Positions 35,890 through 45,317 of a stretch of 64,000 bases of DNA are shown one piece after another. The DNA is taken from assembly GCA_003220435.1 (NCBI GenBank), contig QHSL01000059.1, forward strand, positions 96,077-160,076. The letters are read 5' to 3'. The position numbers and the translations under genes were made by a program. The notes below the pieces were generated by a model. It saw only the letters and a list, made by a program, of their open reading frames with translations, made no database searches and had not been told where the DNA came from. This stretch comes from Candidatus Rokuibacteriota bacterium (lineage in GTDB: Bacteria > Methylomirabilota > Methylomirabilia > Rokubacteriales > CSP1-6). Positions within the stretch are counted from its first letter, which is position 1. Each line of letters begins with the position of its first letter.

Positions 35890-37425
35890 ATGAGACACGT
35901 TCGAGGCCTCTTCGTTTCGCTGCTCGTCCTCACGTCCGTGACTGTTGGTCCGTCGCCGGGCGCCGCCGCCCCCGAAGGTCAGATGACCTGGGCGGCTCAC
36001 ATCTCGCTCGCGCCCACGTGGTTCGATCCCGCCGAGACCTCGGGGATCATCACGCCGTTCATGGTGATCTATGCCTTGCACGACGCGGTGCTGAAGCCGA
36101 TGCCGGGCAATCCCATCGCGCCGAGCCTCGCCGAGTCGTGGTCCATGTCGCCGGATGGTCTCGTGTACGAGTTCGTTCTCCGCAAGGGGGTGAAGTTCCA
36201 CAACGGCGAGCCCGTCACCGCCGAGGACGTCAAGTTCTCGCTCGAGCGCTACCGGGGCGCGTCGGCCAAGCCTCTCAAGGACAGCGTCGCGGCGGTGGAG
36301 ACCCCGGACCCAGGACGTGTCCGCATCCGCCTCAAGCGGCCGTGGCCCGATTTCATGACCTTCTATCTCGGGGCCACCGGCGCCGCCTGGATCGTGCCGA
36401 AGAAGTACGTCGAGAAGGTCGGCGACGACGGCTTCAAGAAGGCGCCGGTGGGGGCCGGCCCGTACCGATTCGTCTCGTTCACGCCGGGCGTGGAGCTGGT
36501 CCTGGAGGCCTTCGACCAGTACTGGCGAAAGGCGCCAAACGTGAAGCGGCTCGTCTTGAAGTCGATTCCCGACGAGACCACGCGCCTCGCGGCGCTGAAG
36601 CGCGGCGAGGTGGACATCGCCTACAACCTGCGTGGCGAGCTGGCCCAGGAGATTCGGCGGACCCCCGGGCTCACGCTCAAGCCCAACGTCGGCCAGGCCA
36701 CGCACTGGGTCTACTTCGCCGAGCAGTGGGATTCGAAATCGCCGTGGCACGACCGGCGCGTGCGCCTGGCCGCGAACCACGCCATCGACCGGCAGGCGAT
36801 GAACCAGGCGGACGCCCTCGGATTCGCCAAGCTCACCGGGAGCATCATTCCCAGCAGCTTCGAGTTCTACTGGCAACCGCCGGGCTACTCGTACGATCGC
36901 GCCCGAACCCGGCAGCTCCTCGTCGAGGCCGGGTACCCCAACGGCTTCGACGCCGGGGACTATTTTTGCGACGCCGCGATCGTCAACATCGGTGAGCCCG
37001 TGGTCAACTACCTCAACGCGGCCGGCATCCGGGTGAGGCTCCGCCCCATCGAGCGCGCCGCCTACTTCAAGGGATGGTCCGAGAAGAAGTACAAGGGGCT
37101 TATCCACGGCGCCAGCGGGGCCTTCGGTAACGCGGCGACCAGAATCGAGGCCTTCATCGCCGGGGGCGGCATGTACTCCTACGGCAGCTATCCCGACATC
37201 GACGGGCTGTTCGGAGAGCAGGCGAACGAGGTCGACCCGAAGCGCCGCGAGGCGACGTTGCACCGGATCCAGCAGCTGGTCCACGAGAAGGTGGTCGTCG
37301 CGCCGATCTGGCTGAACGCCGGCTTGTCCGGCCTCGGACCACGGGTGGAGGAATCGGGCATCGGGCTCATCGCCGGGTTCGCGTGGTCCGGCCCGTACGA
37401 AGACGTGAAGCTCAAGAGCAAATAG
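35890..37425 (+). CDS. ABC transporter substrate-binding protein, family 5 (peptide type)
   Basis: LAESWSMSPDGLVYEFVLRKGVKFHNGEPVTAEDVKFSLERY signature. Confidence 0.95.
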   Translation: MRHVRGLFVSLLVLTSVTVGPSPGAAAPEGQMTWAAHISLAPTWFDPAETSGIITPFMVIYALHDAVLKPMPGNPIAPSLAESWSMSPDGLVYEFVLRKGVKFHNGEPVTAEDVKFSLERYRGASAKPLKDSVAAVETPDPGRVRIRLKRPWPDFMTFYLGATGAAWIVPKKYVEKVGDDGFKKAPVGAGPYRFVSFTPGVELVLEAFDQYWRKAPNVKRLVLKSIPDETTRLAALKRGEVDIAYNLRGELAQEIRRTPGLTLKPNVGQATHWVYFAEQWDSKSPWHDRRVRLAANHAIDRQAMNQADALGFAKLTGSIIPSSFEFYWQPPGYSYDRARTRQLLVEAGYPNGFDAGDYFCDAAIVNIGEPVVNYLNAAGIRVRLRPIERAAYFKGWSEKKYKGLIHGASGAFGNAATRIEAFIAGGGMYSYGSYPDIDGLFGEQANEVDPKRREATLHRIQQLVHEKVVVAPIWLNAGLSGLGPRVEESGIGLIAGFAWSGPYEDVKLKSK

Positions 37426-37430
37426 GAGCA

Positions 37431-38978
37431 ATGATGAATCGAGTCGCGGCCCGGCCCAGTCGTCTGGTCGTCCTTTTCGCTCTCGCATTCGTTCTTCTCG
37501 TCCCGCCGGGGCCGGCTTCCGCCGCCCCCGAGGGCCAGATGATCTGGGCCGTGCACACGACCCTCGTGCCGGCGTGGCTGGATCCCGCGGACAACATCCA
37601 GGGCACACCGTTCATGATCCAGATGGCGACACACGATGCTCTCGTGAAGCCCATGCCCGGAAGGAGCATGGCGCCCAGCCTCGCCGAATCGTGGAGCGCC
37701 TCGTCCGACGGGCTCGCCTACGAGTTCGTGCTCCGCAAGGGGGTCAAGTTCCACAACGGCGAGCCCGTCACCGCAGAGGACGTGAAGTTCTCGTTCGAGC
37801 GCTATCGGGGCATCTTCGCCAAGACGCTCAAGGAGCGCGTCGCGGCGGTCGAGATCGTCGATCCGGGCCGCGTCCGGTTCCGGCTCAAGCAGCCCTGGCC
37901 CGATTTCATGACCTTCTACGGGACGCGGACGACGGGCGCCGGGTGGCTCGTGCCGAAGAAGTACGTCGAGAAGGTGGGCGACGACGGATACCGGAAGGCT
38001 CCGATCGGCGCCGGCCCCTATCGCTTCGTGTCCTTCACTCCCGGAGTCGAGCTCGTGCTCGAAGCGTTCGAGCAGTACTGGCGCAAGGTGCCGAACGTGA
38101 AGCGGCTGGTCTTCCGGGTGATTCCCGACCACGCGACGCGGCTGGCGGCGCTCAAGCGCGGTGACGCCGACGTCGTCTATCTCATTAGCGGCGAGCTCGC
38201 CGGAGAGGTCCAGCGAACGCCCGGGCTCACGTTGAAGGCCGTGTTTCCGTCCAACCACTGGTTGATCTTCCCCGATCAGTTCGACCCGAAGTCCCCCTGG
38301 CACGACAAGCGCGTGCGTTTGGCCGCTAACCTGGCGATCGATCGCAATACCCTCAATCAGGCCGCGACGCTCGGTCTTTCGAAAATCACCGGGAGCATCG
38401 TGCCGTCGAGCTTCGACTTCTATTGGCCGGCCCCCCCGTACCCCCACGATCCAGCCCGCGCGCGGCGACTGCTCGCCGAGGCCGGATACCCGAACGGCTT
38501 CGACGCCGGCGAGTTCTTCTGCGACCTCCAGGTCTGCAGCTGGGGCGAAGCGATGCTCACCGATTTGAAGGGCGTGGGCATTCAGCTCAAGCTGCGTCCG
38601 CTCGAACGAGCCGCGTTTTTCAAGGGCGTCGCGGAGAAGAGATACAAGAACCTCGTCTACCTCTTCATCGGCGCTTCGGGCAACGCCGCCACCTGGCTGG
38701 AAGCTCTCGCGGTCACCGGCGGCACGTATGCGTACGGGGGCTACCCCGACATCGATGGCCTCTTCCGGGAACAGGCCGTGGAGCTGGATCGCGCGAAGCG
38801 CGAGGCCATCCTGCACAAGATCCAGCAGCTCATCCACGAACGGGCGATGTTCGCGCCAGTCTGGGACTTCGCTTTCCTTCACGGCGTCGGGCCGCGCGTG
38901 GAGGAATCCGGACTCGGCCTCCTCGGCGCCTGGGGGTTCTCGGGGCCCTACGAGGACGTCAAGCTGAAGGCTCAGTAG
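37431..38978 (+). CDS. ABC transporter substrate-binding protein, family 5 (tandem paralogue)
   Basis: LAESWSASSDGLAYEFVLRKGVKFHNGEPVTAEDVKFSFERY; highly similar to the preceding gene and 5 bp downstream of it. Confidence 0.95.
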   Translation: MMNRVAARPSRLVVLFALAFVLLVPPGPASAAPEGQMIWAVHTTLVPAWLDPADNIQGTPFMIQMATHDALVKPMPGRSMAPSLAESWSASSDGLAYEFVLRKGVKFHNGEPVTAEDVKFSFERYRGIFAKTLKERVAAVEIVDPGRVRFRLKQPWPDFMTFYGTRTTGAGWLVPKKYVEKVGDDGYRKAPIGAGPYRFVSFTPGVELVLEAFEQYWRKVPNVKRLVFRVIPDHATRLAALKRGDADVVYLISGELAGEVQRTPGLTLKAVFPSNHWLIFPDQFDPKSPWHDKRVRLAANLAIDRNTLNQAATLGLSKITGSIVPSSFDFYWPAPPYPHDPARARRLLAEAGYPNGFDAGEFFCDLQVCSWGEAMLTDLKGVGIQLKLRPLERAAFFKGVAEKRYKNLVYLFIGASGNAATWLEALAVTGGTYAYGGYPDIDGLFREQAVELDRAKREAILHKIQQLIHERAMFAPVWDFAFLHGVGPRVEESGLGLLGAWGFSGPYEDVKLKAQ

Positions 38979-39061
38979 GTGCCGCACACTGTCAAGGTCT
39001 GATCGCTTGACAGCGAGGGGGCCCGGCGCTATGTCTCGTCGCGCTGGAGGAGACTGACGCG

Positions 39062-39253
39062 ATGGATCGCCAACGACAGCGGGCCGAGTACGCGGCAGGG
39101 CTGAGGGCGGAGGCCGCTCGACGGTTCGGGGCCGAGCGCGCAGCGGCGCTCGGGCCGATCATCGAGGACGTGGCGGGCTGGATGGTCGAGGTGGCGACCT
39201 TCCCCGTCGACGCCGACGAGCCGCCGGCCTTCTACATCGAGCCCGCCTCGTGA
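39062..39253 (+). CDS. AtzG-like/DUF4089-like small amidase partner
   Basis: 63 aa acidic ORF overlapping the start of a GatA/AtzE-type amidase; position and size match AtzG/GatC-like partners. Confidence 0.55.
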   Translation: MDRQRQRAEYAAGLRAEAARRFGAERAAALGPIIEDVAGWMVEVATFPVDADEPPAFYIEPAS

Positions 39254-40590
39254 GCCTGCACACCTTCGGCGTGCTCGCCGCGGCCCGGGCGATCCGCGAG
39301 AAGGTGCTCTCGCCCCTCGACCTGGTCGAGGCGCTGCTGAAGCGCATCGAGATGGTGGACGGTCGCGTCCACGCCTGGGCGCTGGTCGACCGCGACGGTG
39401 CGCGCGCCGCCGCGCGTGCGATGGCCGACGAGGCCGCGCGGGGTGTCCTTCGCGGCCCCCTGCACGGCGTGCCCTTCGGCGTCAAAGACATCTTCTACAG
39501 CGCCGGCTTGCGTACCGAGGCGGGCTCGAAGGTCATGGCCGGCTTCGTCCCGGAGTACGACGCGACCTCGGTGGCCCGGCTCAAGAGCGCCGGGGCGATC
39601 CTGCTGGGCAAGCTCCACACGACGGAGTTCGCGACCACGGATCCGGCGCCCACGCGCAACCCGTGGAATCTTGCCTGTACACCGGGCGGCTCGTCGAGCG
39701 GCTCGGCGGCTGCGGTGGCCGCGCGCATGGTCCCGCTGGCACTCGGAAGCCAAACGATCGGGTCGAACGTGCGCCCGGCGTCGTACTGCGGGCTGGTGGG
39801 TCTCAAGCCGACCTTCGGCCGGATCAGCACGCGCGGAGTGATGGCGCTCAGCTACACGCAGGACCACGTCGGGCTCATGGCCCGGAGCGTCGAGGACATC
39901 GCGCTCGGCCTGGCCGTCACCGCCGGCTATGACCGCGACGATCCGAGCTCCTCGCAGGCGCCGGTGCCCGACTACCTGACCGCGATCACCTCTCGGCGCG
40001 CGCCGCGCCTCGGCGTCTTGCGCGAGTTGTTCGAGATCGCGACCGCGGAGGTGGCCGACATCACGGCGCAGGCGGTGCGCCGCCTGGCGCGCGCCGGCGC
40101 CGTCGTGGAGGAGCCGAAGCTGCCCCCTTCGTACCGGGTGGTCCGCGCGGCCGCGCACATGATCACGCGCGCCGACACGGCCAGCATCCACGCCGAGCGG
40201 TTCGCATTGAAGGCCGACCTCTACCGTCCAGGAATCCGGGCCGCGATCGAGCTGGGAATGCTGGTCCCCGGCGAGCTCTACGTGCGGGCGCTGCGGATTC
40301 GCGGCCAGCTTCGCCGCGAGCTGCAGCCCCTGCTCGACCGGTACGACGCGCTGCTGACACCGACGACGACGACGCCCGCCCCGGAGGGTATGCCGACGGG
40401 CGATCCGCAGTTCCAGACCCCGTGGTCGCTCAGCGGCCTGCCCTCGATCACGGTGCCATGCGGGCTCACGCCCACCGGGCTTCCGCTCGGTATCCAGCTC
40501 GTGAGCGGGGCCTTCACCGAAGCGTCGCTGCTCGCGACGGCGGCGTGGTGCGAGGACATCCTGGGCCGCGCCGCCGCGCCGAGCCTCTAG
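39250..40590 (+). CDS. amidase signature family protein (GatA/AtzE-like)
   Basis: GVPFGVKDIFYSAGLRTEAGSK, PGGSSSGSAAAVAARMVPLALGSQTIGSNVRPASYCGLVGLKPTFG. Confidence 0.95.
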   Translation: MSLHTFGVLAAARAIREKVLSPLDLVEALLKRIEMVDGRVHAWALVDRDGARAAARAMADEAARGVLRGPLHGVPFGVKDIFYSAGLRTEAGSKVMAGFVPEYDATSVARLKSAGAILLGKLHTTEFATTDPAPTRNPWNLACTPGGSSSGSAAAVAARMVPLALGSQTIGSNVRPASYCGLVGLKPTFGRISTRGVMALSYTQDHVGLMARSVEDIALGLAVTAGYDRDDPSSSQAPVPDYLTAITSRRAPRLGVLRELFEIATAEVADITAQAVRRLARAGAVVEEPKLPPSYRVVRAAAHMITRADTASIHAERFALKADLYRPGIRAAIELGMLVPGELYVRALRIRGQLRRELQPLLDRYDALLTPTTTTPAPEGMPTGDPQFQTPWSLSGLPSITVPCGLTPTGLPLGIQLVSGAFTEASLLATAAWCEDILGRAAAPSL

Positions 40591-40615
40591 GCGGGACCAT
40601 ACGATGGAGAGAACC

Positions 40616-40873
40616 ATGAGCGACTCTCTCGAGCGAGCGATCGAGCATCTGGCGGCGGGCGAATGGCAGAAGGCGCACGAGATCGTGCAGAAGGACAAAT
40701 CCACGCTGGCGGCGTGGCTGCACGGCATCGTCCACATCCTCGAGGGTGACCTCGACAACGCGCGCGGCTGGTACACGCGGGCCGAGCGCCCGTTTCCGGG
40801 CGGCGCCGCGGCGCCGACGGAGATCGCGGCCGCCCGGCGCGCCGTCGAGAGCGCCGCGTCGCGCACGTCGTGA
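40616..40873 (+). CDS. small helical hypothetical protein
   Basis: MSDSLERAIEHLAAGEWQKAHEIVQKDKSTLAAWLHGIVHILEGDLDNARGWYTRAERPFPG; TPR-like composition. Confidence 0.65.
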   Translation: MSDSLERAIEHLAAGEWQKAHEIVQKDKSTLAAWLHGIVHILEGDLDNARGWYTRAERPFPGGAAAPTEIAAARRAVESAASRTS

Positions 40874-41013
40874 GCCCGACGCCGCACCGGCGCCGGTCGT
40901 TGTATAGTGCGAGCGCATCACGGCGTTCACGGTGAATCAGTGGTGCGCGCCGCAGGCCGTCGCGGGGCGGGGGCCCCGCCGGCCGAGGCGCGGCTATCAA
41001 CAGGAGGTGGAGC

Positions 41014-42000
41014 ATGACGATCAAGGGGAACATCCTGGTCGGAACCGTCGGGCAGGGCGTCATGATGAGCGCCGACGATGGCGAGAGTTGGACGCGCGCC
41101 AGCGTGCGCCAGGGCATGCACTCCGACTCGATCGTCCGCATGCTGCGGGCGGACGCCCGTCGGCCCGAGGTGGTCTACGCGGGAACCGACATGGGGCTTT
41201 ACCGGAGTGACGACCGCGGCGGCCAGTGGCGTCTGCTCGACAACCCGATGAAGGGCTCGGTGGTCTGGAGCATGGCCATCGACCCGGTCGATCCGGCCGT
41301 CATGTTCGCCGGTACCGGCACGCCCAGCCGGCCGGGCATCTTCCGCTCGACCGACGGGGACAAGAGCTGGACGCAGTTGAACGTGGCGATCGCCGACGAC
41401 TGTCCGAACGTCGGCGTCCCGCGGCCAACCGGCATCGCGGTCGATCCCACCAACGACCGCAACGTGTGGGTTGGCCTCGAGGTCGACGGCGTTCGCTACA
41501 GCCGGGACGGCGGCGAGACGTGGACCAAGGTCAACGGCCAGATCCCGAACCAGGACGTCCACAACATGCTGGTGGTGGAGGGCCCGCCGAAGACGGTGTT
41601 CACCGTGGTCAACGACGACATCTGGCGCAGCACCGACGACGGCAAGACGTGGCAGGCCGCGCGCGCCCGGGAGGTCTTTCCGTGGCACTATCCGCGGGGC
41701 ATCGCGGTGCGGCCCGACGATCCGCGCACGGTGTTCCTGACGCTCGGCGACTCGACGCCGGGCCGCGTCGGGACGGTCATGCGCTCCCGCGACGCGGGCG
41801 CTTCGTGGGAGAACCTGAAGCTCCCGGGGCAGCCCAACTCGGCCATCTGGACCGTCAGCATCTCGGCGGCGGCCCCCGACACGATGTTCGCCGCCAGCCG
41901 GTACGGCTATCTCTATCGCAGCGACGACGGTGGCGACTCCTGGCGCAAGCTGTGGCGGGAGTTCGGCGAGGTGTCGTCCGTCCTCTGGGTGCCTCAATAG
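41014..42000 (+). CDS. BNR/Ycf48-like beta-propeller repeat protein
   Basis: Repeated GxYRSDDRGxxW, FRSTDGDKSWTQL, YSRDGGETWTKV, WRSTDDGKTWQ, YRSDDGGDSWRKL. Confidence 0.9.
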   Translation: MTIKGNILVGTVGQGVMMSADDGESWTRASVRQGMHSDSIVRMLRADARRPEVVYAGTDMGLYRSDDRGGQWRLLDNPMKGSVVWSMAIDPVDPAVMFAGTGTPSRPGIFRSTDGDKSWTQLNVAIADDCPNVGVPRPTGIAVDPTNDRNVWVGLEVDGVRYSRDGGETWTKVNGQIPNQDVHNMLVVEGPPKTVFTVVNDDIWRSTDDGKTWQAARAREVFPWHYPRGIAVRPDDPRTVFLTLGDSTPGRVGTVMRSRDAGASWENLKLPGQPNSAIWTVSISAAAPDTMFAASRYGYLYRSDDGGDSWRKLWREFGEVSSVLWVPQ

Positions 42001-42041
42001 CTCGCCGTGCGAGGCGAGTCTAGAAGGAGGAGCACACGCTG

Positions 42042-43004
42042 ATGAAAGCGATCCGCGTCTCGGAGTACGGCGGGCCGTCCGTCCTGAAGCTCGAAGAGGT
42101 GTCCGCGCTCAAGCATGGTTCCACGCAGGTCCTCGTGCGCAATCACGCGGTCGGCGTGAACCCGGTCGACACGTACCTGCGCTCGAACACCGACAACCGC
42201 GGCCCGAAGCTGCCGTACACGCCAGGCTCGGACTCGGCGGGCGTCGTGGAAGCCGTCGGCGAGAGCGTGAAAGGCGTCAAGGCCGGCGATCGAGTCTACG
42301 TGGGAGGGACGGTGTCCGGCGCCTACGCCGAGCAGACACTGTGCGAGCAGACGCAGGTGCACCCGCTGCCCGGCAACGCCAGCTTCGCGCAGGGCGCGGC
42401 AGTGAACGTGCCGTACGCGACCGCGTTCCATGCCCTCTTCCATCGGGCTCACGGCGAAGCCGGCGAGTCCGTGCTCGTGCATGGCGCCAGCGGCGGCGTG
42501 GGCATCGCGGCGGTCCAGCTCGCGCGGGCGCGCGGCCTCACCGTCATCGGCACCGCCGGGACGGACAAGGGACGGCGGACGGTCGCCGAGCAGGGCGCGC
42601 ATCACGTTCTCGATCACAACGCGCCGGGTTACCTCGACGAGGTGGTGAAGCTGACCAGCGGGCAGGGTGTCGACGTCATCCTCGAGATGCTCGCGAACGT
42701 AAACCTCCAGAAGGATTTCGGCGCGCTCGCGATGCGCGGCCGCATCGCGGTCATCGGCAACCGGGGCAGTGTCGAGATCAACCCGCGCCTGGCCATGAAC
42801 AAGAACGCGGCGATCCTCGGCGTGGCGCTCTTCCACGCCTCGCCGGCCCAGCTCATCGGCATCCACGGGGCACTCGTCGAAGGGCTGCGCAACGGCTCGC
42901 TGCGGCCGGTCATCCACCAGGAGCTGCCGCTGGCCCAGGCCTCGAAGGCCCACGAGGCCGTCATGCAGAATGGGCACGTCGGTAAGATCGTGCTGGTTCC
43001 CTGA
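42042..43004 (+). CDS. NADPH:quinone reductase-like MDR family oxidoreductase
   Basis: MKAIRVSEYGGPSVLKLEEV, VGVNPVDTYLR, VLVHGASGGVGIAAVQLARARG. Confidence 0.93.
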   Translation: MKAIRVSEYGGPSVLKLEEVSALKHGSTQVLVRNHAVGVNPVDTYLRSNTDNRGPKLPYTPGSDSAGVVEAVGESVKGVKAGDRVYVGGTVSGAYAEQTLCEQTQVHPLPGNASFAQGAAVNVPYATAFHALFHRAHGEAGESVLVHGASGGVGIAAVQLARARGLTVIGTAGTDKGRRTVAEQGAHHVLDHNAPGYLDEVVKLTSGQGVDVILEMLANVNLQKDFGALAMRGRIAVIGNRGSVEINPRLAMNKNAAILGVALFHASPAQLIGIHGALVEGLRNGSLRPVIHQELPLAQASKAHEAVMQNGHVGKIVLVP

Positions 43005-43013
43005 TCTCCCGGC

Positions 43014-43037
43014 GACCGGGGGCGCTTGCACCCGGTC
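43014..43037. terminator. hairpin between convergent genes
   Basis: GACCGGG-N10-CCCGGTC between stops at 43004 (+) and 43068 (-). Confidence 0.4.
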
Positions 43038-43067
43038 GGCCTGGCCAAGGTGTCGCGTGGCCCGACG

Positions 43068-43958
43068 TCAGCTACTGTCGGCCGCTGCGCGCGTTACCGC
43101 TTCGATCGCCCAGGCGCGCGTCTGATCCGGAGTCCGTCCCGTACGATGCTGCTCGTCCGGCCGGCGCAATGCCCAACCGTATTGGGCGAGCGCGGCCAGC
43201 GCGTGCGCCCGTTTGAGCCTTACCTCGTCGATGACGGCGTCCGTCCGTGCCCGGTAGACCTCGAGCACGCGGCGCACGAACCGATCACCGTACGACGGCA
43301 GCCACCGCATCTCGTGATGCCTATCTCCGGCCGCTGACTCCTCGAAGTCGAACAGTCCTGCGATGCGCCCGGTGCCATCGACGACGAGGTTGTGGCTTCC
43401 GACGTCGCCATGGAGGAATGTTCGGTCGGCCGGCGCGACGACCTGCGCCCGATGGGCCTCGATGAGCGCGAGCGCGATGGCTCGATCCGGCATCGCCTCG
43501 GCACCTCGAATCACGTCGTCGAGGTCGAGCTGAGCCACGGCCGGCAGTCCCGCCGCGACGAATGCATCCAGCTCGTTGGACGAAAACGCCGTGTGCAGCG
43601 CCGCGAAGAGCGCGCCGTAATCTCCGGCGTACGCGTCGGCAATCGAGCCATTCGCGAGTGCGTACTCATGGTGCCGGAGACCGGGACCGCCGACCACCTT
43701 CGTGCGCAGGCACACCGGGCCGTCCGCGAGCACGGGCAGGGGGATCGCGACCGGCAAGCGACCGGCCAGGCGGTTTAGGACGAGGCGCTCGCCGGCGGTC
43801 TTTCGCGTCGTCGCGTCGTCGTGCGCGACGAAGGCGACGTGCGTCGCGAAGATGACGACCGTGCGAGCTCCGCGCGCCTCGACCGAGAGTGGTGTGCTGG
43901 TGATCCCCGCCCGTCGCGCGACCGATATCGCGAGCGCAGCGGCCTGGCGCGCGTTCAT
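43068..43958 (-). CDS. aminoglycoside phosphotransferase-like (APH) family protein
   Basis: FLHGDVGSHNLVVDGTGRIAGLFDFEESAAGDRHHEM (HGDxxxxN...DFE). Confidence 0.85.
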   Translation of the reverse strand: MNARQAAALAISVARRAGITSTPLSVEARGARTVVIFATHVAFVAHDDATTRKTAGERLVLNRLAGRLPVAIPLPVLADGPVCLRTKVVGGPGLRHHEYALANGSIADAYAGDYGALFAALHTAFSSNELDAFVAAGLPAVAQLDLDDVIRGAEAMPDRAIALALIEAHRAQVVAPADRTFLHGDVGSHNLVVDGTGRIAGLFDFEESAAGDRHHEMRWLPSYGDRFVRRVLEVYRARTDAVIDEVRLKRAHALAALAQYGWALRRPDEQHRTGRTPDQTRAWAIEAVTRAAADSS

Positions 43959-43999
43959 GGCTGCGGCGTCCGCCGATGTGCCGAGCGCCTCTGCCCGCC

Positions 44000-44398
44000 T
44001 CAGGCGCGGTCGCCGATGACCGCGATCGCCTGGATCTCGAGCTCGATGCCGGGGCGCGCGAAGTTCGTGACGGTGATCAGCGCGCTGCCCGGGAAGCGGC
44101 CGTCCGGGAACTTCCCCTTGCGGAGCTCGACGAAGCGGTCGCCGTAGCGCGATTCCTTGATGAAGACCGTCATCGTGACGAGGTTCGCGAGCGTGCCGCC
44201 GGCCCGCCGTAGCGTCTGATCCATCAGCTCGAACACCCGATGCGTCTGCGCCTCGAAGTTGCCGGAGATGTCCTTGCCGGCGCCGTCCACCATCGCGATC
44301 TGCCCCGCCAACCAGATGGTGCGCCCGCCCTCGGTGATGACCGCGGGCGAGTAGGCCCGGCTCTTCTGCTGCTCGCTCCCTTCGAGATATTGCGCCAT
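44000..44398 (-). CDS. RidA family protein
   Basis: AYSPAVITEGGRTIWLAGQIAMV...NFEAQTHRVFELMDQTLRRAGGTLANLVTMTVFI...LEIQAIAVI. Confidence 0.9.
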   Translation of the reverse strand: MAQYLEGSEQQKSRAYSPAVITEGGRTIWLAGQIAMVDGAGKDISGNFEAQTHRVFELMDQTLRRAGGTLANLVTMTVFIKESRYGDRFVELRKGKFPDGRFPGSALITVTNFARPGIELEIQAIAVIGDRA

Positions 44399-44468
44399 TC
44401 TGACCCTCCGTTCCAAAAGCCACCGACTCGGTGCCCGAGAGTATACCGACGGGAGGATACCGGCCGAG

Positions 44469-44485
44469 CGAGTCTGATAGACTCG
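44469..44485. promoter_or_regulatory. 17-bp dyad CGAGTCT-GAT-AGACTCG, putative operator
   Basis: Perfect inverted repeat in the divergent RidA/SDR intergenic region. Confidence 0.4.
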
Positions 44486-44522
44486 CGAGCGTCCATCCCG
44501 CGGCGACGAAGGAGAGCGTGCA

Positions 44523-45317
44523 ATGGATCTCGGCTTGAAGGGCCAGGTGGCGCTGGTGACCGGCGGCAGCAAGGGGATCGGCAAGGCCGTCGCGCGCGGG
44601 CTCGCCCAGGAAGGCGCGCGCGTGGCGATCTGCGCGCGCGGCAAGGACTCGCTCGAGGCCGCAGCGAAGGAGCTCGCGGCGGCGACGGGCGCCGAGGTGT
44701 TCGCGGTGGCCGGCGACCTCACGCGGGCCGACGACGCCAAGCGGATCGTCGACGCGACGGCCACGCGCTTCGGGCGGATCGACATCCTGATCAACAACGC
44801 GGGCGCCGCGCCCGGCGGCGAGATCCTGGACCTCACCGAGGAAGACTGGCAGAAGGCGCTCCAGCTCAAGTTCATGGGCTACGTGCGGTGCATCAAGGCG
44901 GTGATCCCGCACATGCAGCGGCAGGGCGGTGGGCGCATCGTGAACATCGTCGGCAACGACGGCGTCAAACCCATCGGTATCGAGCTCTCGCCGAGCGCCG
45001 CGAACGCCGCGGACCTGGCGATGACGGTGGCGCTGGCCGAGCAGTACGGCCGCCAGAACATCCTCATCAACGCGATCAACCCGGGGCCGGTGGCCACCGA
45101 GCGGTGGGGCGAGCTCATCAGTGGCATCGCGCGCATGCGGAAGATCAGCGTCGACGAAGCGCAGAAGCGTGCGGATCGGTCCATCCCCCTCGGGCGGATC
45201 TGCACGCCGGAAGAAGTCGCGAACGTGGCCGTCTTCGTCGCCTCGTCACGGGCGAGCTTCATGAACGGGGCGATCATCACGCTCGACGGCGGCCAGCGGA
45301 AGGCGCTCCTCGACTGA
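44523..45317 (+). CDS. SDR family oxidoreductase
   Basis: ALVTGGSKGIGKAVARGLAQEGARVAICARG; INNAGAAPGGE. Confidence 0.95.
   Translation: MDLGLKGQVALVTGGSKGIGKAVARGLAQEGARVAICARGKDSLEAAAKELAAATGAEVFAVAGDLTRADDAKRIVDATATRFGRIDILINNAGAAPGGEILDLTEEDWQKALQLKFMGYVRCIKAVIPHMQRQGGGRIVNIVGNDGVKPIGIELSPSAANAADLAMTVALAEQYGRQNILINAINPGPVATERWGELISGIARMRKISVDEAQKRADRSIPLGRICTPEEVANVAVFVASSRASFMNGAIITLDGGQRKALLD

Noticed and set aside
35092-37608. 838-aa minus-strand ORF over the bicupin and first binding protein (also 37188-38987 minus)
   Set aside because: Antisense shadow of clearly coding genes.
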